A stretch of DNA of 56,708 nucleotides from JBDTCS01 sp039923455 (GTDB lineage Bacteria; Bacteroidota; Ignavibacteria; Palsa-1295), in NCBI GenBank assembly GCA_039923455.1, contig JBDTCS010000159.1:1-56708 (forward strand), given 5' to 3'. Every line of letters starts with the position of its first letter. The stretch's first letter is position 1. This document shows positions 24,947 through 34,501 of the stretch, one piece after another. Position numbers and translations under genes: made by a program. The notes beneath the pieces were generated by a model. The model did not search any database. It was not told where the DNA came from and saw only the letters and a list, made by a program, of their open reading frames with translations.

Positions 24947-26389
24947 ATGGCACTCGAAATCTACAACACACTCACCCGAAAGAAAGAAGCTTTCACGCCC
25001 TTGGTTGAGGGCAAAGTGGGAATGTATGTTTGTGGGCCGACCGTCTACTCCGATGCGCACCTGGGGCACGCTAAGGCCTATATAACGCCAGACATAGTCC
25101 ACCGCTATCTCGAATACCTCGGCTATGACGTCACTTATGTTCAGAATATCACGGACGTCGGCCATTTGACGGACGATGCCGATGAGGGTGAGGACAAAAT
25201 CCTCCGGAAAAGTGCGGCCGTAAAGAAGCATCCGATGGCGGTCGTCGAATTCTACACGCGTCGGTATTACGAAGATATGGACGCGCTCAACGTTCTACCT
25301 CCGGATATCGCACCTCGAGCCTCTGGGCACATCCCCGAACAGCAGGAGATGATCAAGACGCTGATCGAGAAAGGCTTTGCGTATGAATCCGGCGGGTCTG
25401 TTTATTTCGAAGTTGCGAAAGATCCCGAATACGGAAAACTTTCCGGACGTAAAGTCGAAGATCAGGAATCAGCCGGACGAGTCGAGGTACGTTCGGAGAA
25501 ACGCTCACCGCAAGATTTTGCACTCTGGAAACATGCTGAGCCGAATCATATTTTGCAGTGGCCCTCACCGTGGGGTGCTGGGTTTCCTGGTTGGCATATC
25601 GAATGCTCTGCGATGAGCAAGAAATATTTGGGACCAACATTTGATATTCATGGCGCAGGAATTGAAAATTCTTTTCCGCACAATGAATGCGAGATCGCAC
25701 AATCCGAAGCCGCGAATGGCGTTGAGCCTTTCGCAAAATATTGGATGCACAACAACATGGTTATGGTCGATGGCCGCAAGATGGGGAAATCTTTAGGCAA
25801 TGCTTCGACGCTTCGCGATCAATTTGCATTGCATGATCCGCTCGTCATTCGGTTTACGCTACTGCAATCACATTATCGCAGCACCACAGAGTCGAAGCCC
25901 GAGGCTATCGTTGCAGCAGGCGTGGGATATCAGAAGTTGCTCGATGCCTTCGCAAAGCTCGGGCAAAAGCTCGGTAATCCGGAGAAGCGCGCGCTAACAG
26001 ATGCTGAGAAAGAACATCCGCTCGTCAAGCAATTCATGCTCGAGATGGATGATGATTTCAATACGCCAAAGGCAATTGCTGTGCTCTATGAACTCGCGCG
26101 AGAGACGAACACTGCGCTCACCGATGGCAAACGTTCTGTGCAAGAGTTGGATAGTCTGTATGCGATCTGGAACACACTCGCGGGTGATTTACTCGGGCTC
26201 ATTCCAAAACACGCTACATCGCAAAGCGAGGAGTTAACGGCACCGCTGATGGATCTTGTTATTCAACTTCGCAAAGATGCGAGAGCAGAAAAGAATTTCA
26301 AGATGAGTGATACGCTCCGCGATGCGCTCGACAAGATTGGTATCGTGCTTGAAGATGGCAAAGAAGGCACGAGCTGGAAGGTGCGTTAA
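24947..26389 (+). CDS. cysS: Cysteinyl-tRNA synthetase
   Basis: CysS charges tRNA-Cys in the cytoplasm. The 480-residue class I synthetase has the zinc ligand Cys29 in 'MYVCGPTVY', the HIGH-like 'AHLGH' (37-41), further zinc ligands in 'HIECSAM' and 'PHNECE', and the KMSKS-like 'KMGKSLGN' in the second half. Length is typical. The start is supported by AGGAAA upstream. A strong bidirectional terminator follows directly. Confidence 0.97.
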   Translation: MALEIYNTLTRKKEAFTPLVEGKVGMYVCGPTVYSDAHLGHAKAYITPDIVHRYLEYLGYDVTYVQNITDVGHLTDDADEGEDKILRKSAAVKKHPMAVVEFYTRRYYEDMDALNVLPPDIAPRASGHIPEQQEMIKTLIEKGFAYESGGSVYFEVAKDPEYGKLSGRKVEDQESAGRVEVRSEKRSPQDFALWKHAEPNHILQWPSPWGAGFPGWHIECSAMSKKYLGPTFDIHGAGIENSFPHNECEIAQSEAANGVEPFAKYWMHNNMVMVDGRKMGKSLGNASTLRDQFALHDPLVIRFTLLQSHYRSTTESKPEAIVAAGVGYQKLLDAFAKLGQKLGNPEKRALTDAEKEHPLVKQFMLEMDDDFNTPKAIAVLYELARETNTALTDGKRSVQELDSLYAIWNTLAGDLLGLIPKHATSQSEELTAPLMDLVIQLRKDARAEKNFKMSDTLRDALDKIGIVLEDGKEGTSWKVR

Positions 26390-26404
26390 GAAATTTGCGC
26401 CTGC

Positions 26405-26441
26405 GAAAAAAAGAGAGCCCAATACTGGGCTCTCTTTTTTT
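26405..26441. terminator. Bidirectional terminator between cysS and a T9SS cargo gene
   Basis: An inverted repeat with a G/C core (gagagccca and tgggctctc, 4-nt loop) is flanked by A-run and T-run, giving a U-tract in both directions. It reaches the stop codon of the minus-strand gene at 26440. Confidence 0.9.
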
Positions 26442-27873
26442 ATTTCTGCAATTCGATCTTCGTGCGTTCGAAGCTTTCAGCAGTTCGTACTTCACAAAGA
26501 TATGTACCACTTGGCAAGCCTTTCGAATTCCAAGTGAGCGCGCAATGACCTCGATCTTTTTTTATGTTCATAGGCACCGATACGATAGTGCCAATAATAT
26601 TTCGGATCTCAACACGAACGATCGATGCGTTCGGCAAATCAAACTCAATCGTAGATAGCGAATGCGTAGGATTCGGACTTGCGGAAAGATGTAACGCTCG
26701 CGGTTCTGCGAGTCCTTGACCAACCGACGATAAACCTTTCGTCCATTCGGCAACATTCATCGCAACTTTCATTCCGGCTGTGTCGAAATATCCGACGGCA
26801 CAGACCTTTCCTGTCGGGTCAGCCACGAGAGCATTCACTCCAGCATTGACCCCCGAACCGAGTGCATTCCAGTTTGCGCCATCCCAGAACGCGATGTTTT
26901 TAAACTTGTCACCGGTGCCGCCAATCTCGAGATGACCAGCATAAACAAGCGTACCTGCCGTCGCGAGTGCGCCGATCGGAAATCCTGTCCCCGCGCCAAG
27001 TGGCGTCCACTTCGCACCGTCCCACTCACCAATGCCCGGAAGCGTTGCTGAGCCGATCATGCTGAACTCACCTGCTGCAATGAGATGTCGCTTGGGGTTG
27101 GCAATTAGAGTTAGCGCGGTAACGTGCACGTCCGCACCTGTGTCGTTCGAAAGTGGGAGCCACATCTTGCCTGTCCATGCAGCGACACCGTGCGCAGGTA
27201 CTGCGCCGCCACCGACGCTGCTAAAATATCCGCCGACATAGAGCATCGAATCTACACCATCGATTGCGAGACTCCAGACCGGAAGTGCCCCTCGCCAATT
27301 TGCAACACCACCTTGAAGTCCGGTCCACTTCGCACCATCCCAGAGTGCGATGTTTGCAAGTGTGTCGCCATAGACCGAAGGGGAACCGGTGAAACCACCG
27401 GCGGCATATACGCGATGCTTGGCATCGACAGCAATTGCATGCACACCGAAATTATTGTGCGGCAATCCGACTCCGAGGCTCGACCAACTCGTCCCGTCCC
27501 AAAGTGCGATCGATTCGGATGGCTTTCCTCCGGCGCTTCGAAAACTGCCACCCACATATATCTTATCCGACAAGACACCGGGCGTTACGTTGATCGCCCA
27601 GACGTCACCATCGACACCTTGCCCCAGCGGTAACCACTGCTTGCCACTCCACATTGCAATATGATTTGCTGCAACACCACCGATCTTTGTAAATGAGCCA
27701 CCGACATAGATCGTGTTGCCGTTGATCGCGACAGAATAAATCTGACCATCGGTTGTAAGATCATTCCCAAACTGTGTGAACCAATACTTATCATCAGCGC
27801 TCTGTCCGAAGACTTGCTGACTCAGAAGCAGCATAAGCGCACAAACTAAATATTTTGTATTACGGAGTATCAT
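26440..27873 (-). CDS. Seven-bladed beta-propeller T9SS cargo
   Basis: The 477-residue secreted protein has a signal peptide ending near Val-Phe-Gly-Gln (about 24). Seven repeats follow (about 35-400), each with a 'YVGGSFTKIGG'-like turn, an 'IALWDG-x-x-W'-like strand and a 'LGxGV' turn. This is the appearance of a seven-bladed propeller. The C-terminal 75 or so residues form a T9SS type A sorting domain ('LSASPNPTHSLSTIEF', then 'GLPSGTYLCEVRT'). It is probably exported to the cell surface by the type IX system. No catalytic residues are evident. Its stop codon lies inside the shared terminator. Confidence 0.83.
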   Translation of the reverse strand: MILRNTKYLVCALMLLLSQQVFGQSADDKYWFTQFGNDLTTDGQIYSVAINGNTIYVGGSFTKIGGVAANHIAMWSGKQWLPLGQGVDGDVWAINVTPGVLSDKIYVGGSFRSAGGKPSESIALWDGTSWSSLGVGLPHNNFGVHAIAVDAKHRVYAAGGFTGSPSVYGDTLANIALWDGAKWTGLQGGVANWRGALPVWSLAIDGVDSMLYVGGYFSSVGGGAVPAHGVAAWTGKMWLPLSNDTGADVHVTALTLIANPKRHLIAAGEFSMIGSATLPGIGEWDGAKWTPLGAGTGFPIGALATAGTLVYAGHLEIGGTGDKFKNIAFWDGANWNALGSGVNAGVNALVADPTGKVCAVGYFDTAGMKVAMNVAEWTKGLSSVGQGLAEPRALHLSASPNPTHSLSTIEFDLPNASIVRVEIRNIIGTIVSVPMNIKKDRGHCALTWNSKGLPSGTYLCEVRTAESFERTKIELQK

Positions 27874-27931
27874 AATGATTTAACGATCTATTATTTCTGT
27901 TGAACGAGGGTACGGTTTTCTAAATTCAAAA

Positions 27932-29113
27932 CTATTTCAGAGCCACTAATTTCTTACTTATGGAAATACCATCTGCCTCAAGTCGATAGGAATACACGCC
28001 ATTCGCAAACTGACTTGCATTCCAACTAATGCTATGATCTCCAACCGACATCAGCTTGCTATCGAGGATGCGAACTTGTTTGCCGAGTACATCTGTGATA
28101 ATAGGTGAGACAGTCGAGGGCTTTTTAAGTGCGAAAGTAAAGGTAGTCCTCGTCGCAAATGGATTAGGAATGTTTTGCGTAAGTATGAATTCAGATGGAG
28201 CACCGACTCTCTTTACGGGATCAAAATTTGAAAGCGGTCGTCTCCATACGCCACTACTTCTTCCGCCGCAAGCAAATAAATATGAATTGAATACTATGAA
28301 AGCATAAATATCTTTATCTGTCAAACCTTGATTTGCATCATGCCATGTAAGACCGCTATCCATTGACAGATAAACGCCCGCACCGTGATTAAACCCGGCA
28401 ACGATTGTATCTCCAGCAAATATTAAGGCTCTCACATCCATTTGTGTAAAGCGGTTATTAACGCTTCGTCAATGTCCGCCATAGTTAGTCGAGCGATAAA
28501 TACCAGCTTCTCTCGTTCCGGCAACAACAACCGAACCCCGAGATGCTATCGTATTAACTTCTGTATCGCCCATCCATGGTGTCAGTCGTTCCCAACCGAT
28601 GCCACCGTCTGATGCTCGAAACACTCCACCTTTAGCAGCAGCAAACAGATATTTTCCATTTAGCGAAAATTGCTGGATGGCACTGTCAAAATAAAATCGC
28701 TTGAGTGGCATCCAACTATGACCTTCGTTCGAAGAAAGAAAAATACCGTTGTAGCCGGTATTTGTAATGCGCGTATCGCCGATTGCAATAATCGCTGCCG
28801 CCCCGCTTGAACTAAGATTGCTATCACGACACTGAGACCAAGTTAATCCCGCATCGCGTGAGCAAAATATGCCATTGAAATGAGTGGTAAGGATAAGATC
28901 GCTCTTAAAGTCCAGCAAACGCTCAGGATCAGGAATTTGAGCAGCATATTCCCATACATCACCGTTGTTAGTTGTCTTAACCACTGACCCATACGCAAGC
29001 GTAAAAAGTGTTTTGTCTACAGCGGCAAAGGTATATGCACCATCATGCGGAAGCGGCGTCTGTTGCCACTGCGCTCGTAGCTCGGTGCATAAAAGCACCG
29101 AGACTACGAGCAC
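27932..29113 (-). pseudogene. Asp-box propeller T9SS cargo interrupted by an in-frame TGA
   Basis: Two adjacent open segments (28469-29113 and 27932-28441) lie in the same frame, separated by a TGA at 28469-28471 and nine sense codons. Read through, they give 393 codons: a short hydrophobic leader ending 'LRAQ', six Asp-box motifs (TTNNGDVW, SRDAGLTW, SSNEGHSW, ASDGGIGW, STNYGGH-stop, SMDSGLTW) and a T9SS sorting domain ('NIPNPFATRTTFTF' to 'GVYSYRLEADG'). The TGA sits exactly where the fifth Asp box should have Trp. The only plausible start codon within the leader is GTG 29113, and it truncates the signal peptide. An ATA at 29146 occupies the expected start position. Most likely a decaying gene; a sequencing error is the alternative. 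Confidence 0.75.
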
Positions 29114-29236
29114 AACCGCTTTCGAAATTTGCGTGACCGTATTTATTCTCTCTTCCCTCTCAGAACGTTATGTAATTGTTTACGAGCGGTACATAGTTGG
29201 GTTAATTAATGAGCCGAATAAAAAGCGATTGTGGCG

Positions 29237-29590
29237 TCACAATGCATCCGGCATTGCCCAGAGCCAGTCGTGCGCTTGGTCGGTGCCGATACCATCGAAG
29301 GGACTTGTGACGCTAAGAATCCAAAAGTGCTCATAGCCCGACTTTACTTCGGATTCGAGAATTGCAAAAAGCTCGCTCGGGGTAAGTGTTGTGATGAAGC
29401 CGAATGTGGTGCGAGTGATCATCGCGGCTTCGAGCTTCGTCATCAATTCGTGAATCACATCCTGACCACCGACATCCTTTCGATCGTAAACGATGATAAA
29501 GCTGACCTCTGTTTTTCCCGCTTCGAGTCCCGCGACCTCCGCTTCCTGGATCTTCGTGGCAAGCGTTTCAACTTTTTCAAGATATGGCAT
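29237..29590 (-). CDS. Conserved-looking protein of unknown function (117 residues)
   Basis: A GGGGAGAT ribosome-binding site precedes the ATG at 29590. The protein begins with a helix rich in Glu and Ala ('KVETLATKIQEAEVAGLEAG'), then alternates strands and helices ('EVSFIIVYDRK', 'VIHELMTKLEAAM', 'HFWILSV'), suggesting a small alpha/beta fold. There is no signal peptide or membrane helix, so it is likely cytoplasmic. It lies 86 nt downstream of the GT9 gene on the same strand and may belong to that operon. I do not recognise it. Confidence 0.6.
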   Translation of the reverse strand: MPYLEKVETLATKIQEAEVAGLEAGKTEVSFIIVYDRKDVGGQDVIHELMTKLEAAMITRTTFGFITTLTPSELFAILESEVKSGYEHFWILSVTSPFDGIGTDQAHDWLWAMPDAL

Positions 29591-29676
29591 AGTGTGATCT
29601 CCCCATTTTATTAAAGATAAATATTCGTGCTACAAAGTTACGAAGGCAAATCTTCCGTGGAAAGTTCGTCAGCCCG

Positions 29677-30936
29677 TTAGGCAAGTATCGGTAGAAGCTT
29701 TTCTGCGGCACTTAGTACTACATCCATTGAAAGAGCACTAACGGGAATTGTGGCCCAGTATGGTGAAGGATTGGCAGGGATCACAATCCGGTTTGCACAA
29801 TAGGGCATCCAAACATTCGCAATACCATAAAGTCCGAGGATGGGCACCTCGAATATAGCGGCGAGATGCGAAACGGAAGTGTCTGGGGAGACGACCAGGT
29901 CACACATACTTACGAGCGCACCGAGTTCGTGCATGTCTCGAACCGGGAAGAACTGAATTCGATCGGCGTGGCCCGTGCCATCCAACGTCGAAGTATAGTA
30001 AGTGTGAAAATCCTTCCAATAATAGTTTACAAAATTCATAGTAGCGGTCATTACGACTAAAATATCCGAACGCCTTCCCGTGACGATCTTTGCGAACTCC
30101 AGTGAATTTTCCAACCCCCACTCGAGCCCAAAGCGTTGTGCCTCCAAATTAATAAGGATGAGTTTCGACGTTCCGGATTTTTGAAACAATGCCTCCAATC
30201 GGGTCCTAATGGACTGACGTGCTTCCTCACTCGGAAAAAATTTTGGCTTACGCTCTTCGGGTGTGAAGGTGATTCCAAAGGTTTGTTCGGCGATTGCTTG
30301 GAATTGCTCGACGATCGGTACAGGATCTGGTTCCACAATACGTCGAAAGCAGTAGGAGTAAAGGTTGTGGTAGCGCCGCCACCGGTCCGGATGACTCGTC
30401 ACGGTTACCCCTTGCTTTGCAATGAATCGTGTAAGATATGCGTGTCTTCCGGTTTTGAAAAAGCCGGCTGTCGTAAAGACGACATCCCACCCATCTCTGC
30501 GTGCGCGACGCATCTCGGCGATTCGCTCCGACCTCGTGCCACCATACAGCATGTATGTCACATCCACATCGGGATCACTTCGCACGCCCGCGATATTTCG
30601 CGGACTAACGGCGACACCTATCCTTAGATCCGGCTTCCGTCCTTTCAATGCGTGCCAGATTGGTGAAGAGACAAGCAGGTCGCCGATGGGTTGATTGGGG
30701 ATCACGAGAATGCTGCGCACGTCTGCAAGATCGAGTGGTGCCTCTCGGCGGTACTTGCGCAAGTATAGTGATGTGATCGCAAATGTTGCACGCTTGAGCA
30801 TGTGCAGCAACTTTCCGCGCAGCTTCATCGGCACCGTGATGTTCCAGCTTTGATCATTCCGACGTCGAGCATTTTCCCAATGTTCGACGTCAGCTTTTTC
30901 CTTTGGCGACATAGTGTGAGGCGTTACAGAATTCAT
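29677..30936 (-). CDS. Glycosyltransferase family 9 (heptosyltransferase-like)
   Basis: This is a 419-residue cytoplasmic GT-B enzyme of the family that adds heptose or similar sugars to lipopolysaccharide core. Landmarks are the N-terminal 'ILVIPNQPIGDLLVSSPIW' (about 76-94) and the C-terminal donor-binding motif 'DLVVSPDTSVSHLAAIFEVP'. An N-terminal extension of about 70 residues precedes the first domain; Met9 is an alternative start. It follows the M16 peptidase gene by 49 nt on the same strand. The acceptor cannot be predicted. Confidence 0.88.
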   Translation of the reverse strand: MNSVTPHTMSPKEKADVEHWENARRRNDQSWNITVPMKLRGKLLHMLKRATFAITSLYLRKYRREAPLDLADVRSILVIPNQPIGDLLVSSPIWHALKGRKPDLRIGVAVSPRNIAGVRSDPDVDVTYMLYGGTRSERIAEMRRARRDGWDVVFTTAGFFKTGRHAYLTRFIAKQGVTVTSHPDRWRRYHNLYSYCFRRIVEPDPVPIVEQFQAIAEQTFGITFTPEERKPKFFPSEEARQSIRTRLEALFQKSGTSKLILINLEAQRFGLEWGLENSLEFAKIVTGRRSDILVVMTATMNFVNYYWKDFHTYYTSTLDGTGHADRIQFFPVRDMHELGALVSMCDLVVSPDTSVSHLAAIFEVPILGLYGIANVWMPYCANRIVIPANPSPYWATIPVSALSMDVVLSAAEKLLPILA

Positions 30937-30985
30937 TTCGCAACGTTACGTCTTCACTCCAACCAGGCTTCTCAACCTGGCTGCA

Positions 30986-33934
30986 TTAATATCCAAACAC
31001 ATCCTCGAGTTTTAGCTCGACGATATTGCCATAGGAGGCGAGCATTTTCTGATCGATCTTCTCTCTCGATCCGAGGACAAGAATGTTGTAGTGCTTGCCG
31101 CGTACGTTATCGTGCTGGAAATTACTGATATCGGCAAAGGCCATCGTAGGTACGCTGGTGTAGACATCGCGACGCATATCGTGATCAAAGCCCATGCGTC
31201 GAGCGCGTTCGTAGTCAAAGAGAATTCCTGAGCGCGTGATGCGCTCGGTCTCGATTCGATTCAGAATTGCTTCTTTGGCTTGAATGAAAATCTTATCTGC
31301 TTCCGGCATATCGGTTAGCAATTCGAACATGCCCTTCATCGTCTCGGGAAGTTTATCTGCTTGTGTGCCGACGTATGCCGAAATGTATCGCGGATCGGTT
31401 TGGTACTGCACGCCGGTAAAGCTGGAGCTAACAGCATAGGCAAGCGCCTTCGATTCACGAATCGTTTGAAAAACGAGCGACGACATTCCGCCACCGAAAT
31501 ATTCATTATAGAGTCGGAGCGTTGGCTCGATCTTCGCGTCATATTGCATCGACTTCGAGAGCAATACTACCTCGGCCTGCGCCATCGGATAGTTTACGAA
31601 GTACACGACATTCTCTTTCGTATCCTGAAACGTATAGGGGTGCGTATTCGGGACGGGCTTAAGTGTCTTCGGAGTTTTATGCAGCGTGTTTAGCTCCGTG
31701 CGAACGTCCGCAAGCTTTCTCGGTCCGTAATACAGCACATGATGCTCAAAATGTGTGAGGTCCTGCAAGTATCCGACGAGCTCTTCCGGTTTCAGCGATT
31801 TCAACTCCGCTTCGGAGAGATTATCATTGAATGGATTCAATTTACCATACGTACCATAGCTTCGCATTCCAGCGAGTATCGCATTCTTGTTTTTCTTCGA
31901 ATCGGCTCTACCTTTGAGCGAGCGTGCAACCAGCGCATCGAGTGCCGCTTGATCGCCTTTGAGATTCGCAAGAATATTTTCGAAGAGCTTCACACCTTGG
32001 GTGAAATTTTTGTCAAGCCCTGTCAGCGAGATCGTGAACTGATCATTGTCTTCGTAGAGGTTAAAGCTCATGCCAAGCTCGAAGAATTTACGCTTCACTT
32101 CCTCGACGGTCATCGTGTTCGTACCGAGATAATTCATGTAGCCGAGTGCGAAGCTCATGCGCTTATTATCCTTCCGACCCATATCGATCTTGTAATAGAG
32201 CTCGAAAAGTTGGTTCTCATCGTTGTGTCGATAAAAGACCGGCACTCCGCTTGCGAGTTTTGTCTCCTGGATGTCCTTCTTATAGTCAATGAATTTCGGA
32301 GCGATCTTCTCGGCAGGCATTGCTGCGATCTGCTGCAAGAACGGTGACTGCGCCTCACGATTGAGCGATACCGGCGTGATCGCAGGCTTCACTACCTTTA
32401 CCACATCGGGTCTCGTACCGGTGCGCTTATAGACGATCACATAGTTGTTGTGATAATATTTATTCGCCACTCGTAAAACGTCCGCTTTTGTAACCTGTGC
32501 GAGGTCGTCGAGATCGCCGGCAACGTCACTCCAATTCTGATGAAGAATAAATGCCTGCATCATCTCGCTCGCACGTGAGCGATTCGATTCGTAGCCCTTT
32601 ATCTTTCCGATCGTTTGACTATTCACAATAGCGGGGAGCAGCTTCTCGTCGAAGGCACCTTGCTTGATGCTTTCGATCTGCGCGAGCAGAAGACCCGCAA
32701 CTTCATCCAGCGTTTGTCCTGTACGTGGTCTTCCGGAGAGGAAGTGTACGCTGTAATCCAGATTCTCATCTGTAGTGCTCGAAGCACTTAGCACAAGCTG
32801 TTTCTGATTCAGATTAACATCGATAAGTCCTGCGCTTGAATTCGATAGCAGCAGATCGATCATGTCGAGCACATGAATATCGGGATTGTTGATTCCGGGA
32901 TAACGAAAGCCTATCAGCACCGACTCGGCATCGGGACCAAATACTTCCTTCTTGATCGGTGCAGCGATCGGATCTTCCGGATCGAAAGTAAATGGTGCGA
33001 TAGGCTTTGGCTCCAATGAACCGAAGGCTGCATCGATCTCACGGATCGCTACATCGGGATCAAAATCACCGCTGATACAAACGGCCATATTGTTCGGAAC
33101 ATAATTCTTCGCATAGAACGCCTTGATGCGTTTGATCGAAGGATTCTTGAGATGCTCGACGGTGCCGATCGTCGTTTGTGTTCCATAAGGGTGCTTTTGA
33201 AATAGCGCTGCCTCCATTGCTTCGCTCACCGTGCGACCATCGTTATCGAGCGAACGATTTTTCTCTTCATACACCGCCTCAAGCTCCGTGTGAAAAAGTC
33301 TAAGAACAGGATTGCGGAATCGCTCGCCCTCAATAAGCGTCCACTTCTTCAGTTGGTTGGACGGAATATCATTCACATAGACGGTTTGTTCGTTCGATGT
33401 GAAGGCATTCGTACCTCGAGCGCCGAGTGTGCCAACCATCTTATCGTACTCATTCGCGATAGCCCACTTAGCTGATTCGCCGGAGATGGAGTCGATGTGA
33501 TGATAGATCGCTTTGCGAAGCTCAGGATCTTTCGTCTCGCGATAGACTTCGAAGAGATTCTCGATCGAATCTAAGAGCGGCTTCTCTCTTGAATAATCAA
33601 GTGAGCCATAGCGATCGGTGCCCTTGAAGAGGAGATGCTCAAGATAGTGTGCGAGCCCGGTGGTTTCGGATGGGTCGTTCTTGCTGCCCGCTCTAACCGC
33701 GATCATCGTCTGTATGCGGGGCTCATTTCGGTTGACCGACATATAGACTGTCAGCCCATTCTTCAGTACATATACGCGTGCCTGAAGTGGGTCGTTCTCG
33801 ACGGTGGTGTATTTGTAGAGGCCATCCGTGCTCGATAGCTGATGAGTGGCGTGCTTGGTTTGCGCCTGCAATCCAAATGCCTGAAACGCAATCAGAAGAA
33901 CGAGAAGCTTAGAAAACTTTCCGAAATACTTCAT
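30986..33934 (-). CDS. M16 family zinc metallopeptidase (insulinase/pitrilysin-like), exported
   Basis: From ATG 33934 (or 33940) the protein has 982 residues with a signal peptide (MKYFGKFSK, hydrophobic 10-22, cleavage near Leu-Gln-Ala/Gln at 24). The inverted zinc motif His-x-x-Glu-His is at 96-100, inside 'LAHYLEHLLFKGT', and the third ligand is probably the second Glu of 'VYEEKNRS'. The rest contains the inactive partner domains expected of a two-half M16 protease ('FGGGMSSLVFQTIRESKALAY'). It probably degrades peptides in the periplasm. In-frame codons up to 34075 do not look like an N-terminus and were excluded. GT9 follows 49 nt downstream. Confidence 0.93.
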   Translation of the reverse strand: MKYFGKFSKLLVLLIAFQAFGLQAQTKHATHQLSSTDGLYKYTTVENDPLQARVYVLKNGLTVYMSVNRNEPRIQTMIAVRAGSKNDPSETTGLAHYLEHLLFKGTDRYGSLDYSREKPLLDSIENLFEVYRETKDPELRKAIYHHIDSISGESAKWAIANEYDKMVGTLGARGTNAFTSNEQTVYVNDIPSNQLKKWTLIEGERFRNPVLRLFHTELEAVYEEKNRSLDNDGRTVSEAMEAALFQKHPYGTQTTIGTVEHLKNPSIKRIKAFYAKNYVPNNMAVCISGDFDPDVAIREIDAAFGSLEPKPIAPFTFDPEDPIAAPIKKEVFGPDAESVLIGFRYPGINNPDIHVLDMIDLLLSNSSAGLIDVNLNQKQLVLSASSTTDENLDYSVHFLSGRPRTGQTLDEVAGLLLAQIESIKQGAFDEKLLPAIVNSQTIGKIKGYESNRSRASEMMQAFILHQNWSDVAGDLDDLAQVTKADVLRVANKYYHNNYVIVYKRTGTRPDVVKVVKPAITPVSLNREAQSPFLQQIAAMPAEKIAPKFIDYKKDIQETKLASGVPVFYRHNDENQLFELYYKIDMGRKDNKRMSFALGYMNYLGTNTMTVEEVKRKFFELGMSFNLYEDNDQFTISLTGLDKNFTQGVKLFENILANLKGDQAALDALVARSLKGRADSKKNKNAILAGMRSYGTYGKLNPFNDNLSEAELKSLKPEELVGYLQDLTHFEHHVLYYGPRKLADVRTELNTLHKTPKTLKPVPNTHPYTFQDTKENVVYFVNYPMAQAEVVLLSKSMQYDAKIEPTLRLYNEYFGGGMSSLVFQTIRESKALAYAVSSSFTGVQYQTDPRYISAYVGTQADKLPETMKGMFELLTDMPEADKIFIQAKEAILNRIETERITRSGILFDYERARRMGFDHDMRRDVYTSVPTMAFADISNFQHDNVRGKHYNILVLGSREKIDQKMLASYGNIVELKLEDVFGY

Positions 33935-34031
33935 GGACATTAACGAAAATGAGGGTGATAAGCTAACTATACCCGTGAAAACTACGGTGCGGAAATTGTT
34001 GAATTGTATGCAATCTTGAGAAGCGTCATTT

Positions 34032-34073
34032 GGTGCCCAAACTTGCGAAGTTTGCGCTTCGCAATTTGTACCC
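34032..34073. repeat. Long imperfect hairpin in a divergent intergenic region
   Basis: ttgcgaag (34043-34050) and cttcgcaa (34057-34064) pair perfectly around a 6-nt loop, and the outer caaa/tttg and ggt/acc bases extend the stem past a bulge and an internal loop. It lies about midway between the start codons of the M16 gene (minus) and the CDGSH gene (plus), about 100 nt from each. It could be an operator or a leader structure. Confidence 0.5.
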
Positions 34074-34183
34074 AAGCGATTTACGCCTTTCGCACGCTAC
34101 CTGCACCTATTGACCGTGATCGGAGTTGTGTCGTGCCGGATGCTTACTACAATCCGAATCAACTAATCCAAATCCAATTAATT

Positions 34184-34420
34184 ATGTCAACGAAAATTAC
34201 GGTTAATAGAAACGGCTCGTTAAAGGTCGAAGGCGAATTCTCTATTGTGGATCCTGATGGAAATACCTACGGTCTTGCCGGGCGTCATGCGGTCTCGCTT
34301 TGCCGATGCGGTCATTCGCAGAACAAGCCATTCTGCGATGCGAGTCATAAGCATCACAATTTTCAGGACGAACCACACGCGCGCGATCTTCCGCCGATGG
34401 CACCGAAGCCGGTCGTCTGA
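34184..34420 (+). CDS. CDGSH iron-sulfur domain protein
   Basis: This 78-residue protein, from ATG 34184, carries the complete CDGSH-type cluster motif, with Cys, Cys, Cys and His in 'CRCGHSQNKPFCDASH'. Such domains hold a [2Fe-2S] cluster with three Cys and one His ligand and act in electron or cluster transfer. In bacteria they are small cytoplasmic proteins. The upstream part of the open frame (34004-34183) does not look coding. A bidirectional terminator follows at 34441. Confidence 0.92.
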   Translation: MSTKITVNRNGSLKVEGEFSIVDPDGNTYGLAGRHAVSLCRCGHSQNKPFCDASHKHHNFQDEPHARDLPPMAPKPVV

Positions 34421-34440
34421 ACGAAAATACTACGCAAGAA

Positions 34441-34468
34441 AAAAGGATCGGCTAAGCCGATCCTTTTT
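34441..34468. terminator. Bidirectional terminator between the CDGSH and DUF4412 genes
   Basis: aaaaggatcggc (34441-34452) and gccgatcctttt (34456-34467) form a 12-bp stem with a 3-nt loop, with an A-run before and T-run after it. It can serve both convergent genes. Confidence 0.88.
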
Positions 34469-34501
34469 GCATGTAAGCTGAATTAGATTCTCATGTGAAG
34501 C

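Noticed and set aside
28469..28471. TGA read as tryptophan (alternative genetic code)
   Set aside because: TGA ends trpS (23219) and the CDGSH gene (34420) without a sensible extension, so the standard code seems to apply.
31739..32347. Plus-strand ORF of 202 codons
   Set aside because: It lies wholly antisense to the M16 peptidase, which has clear motifs.
34004..34183. N-terminal extension of the CDGSH protein
   Set aside because: The 60 upstream codons show no similarity to the family and contain the divergent-region hairpin; ATG 34184 gives the normal size.
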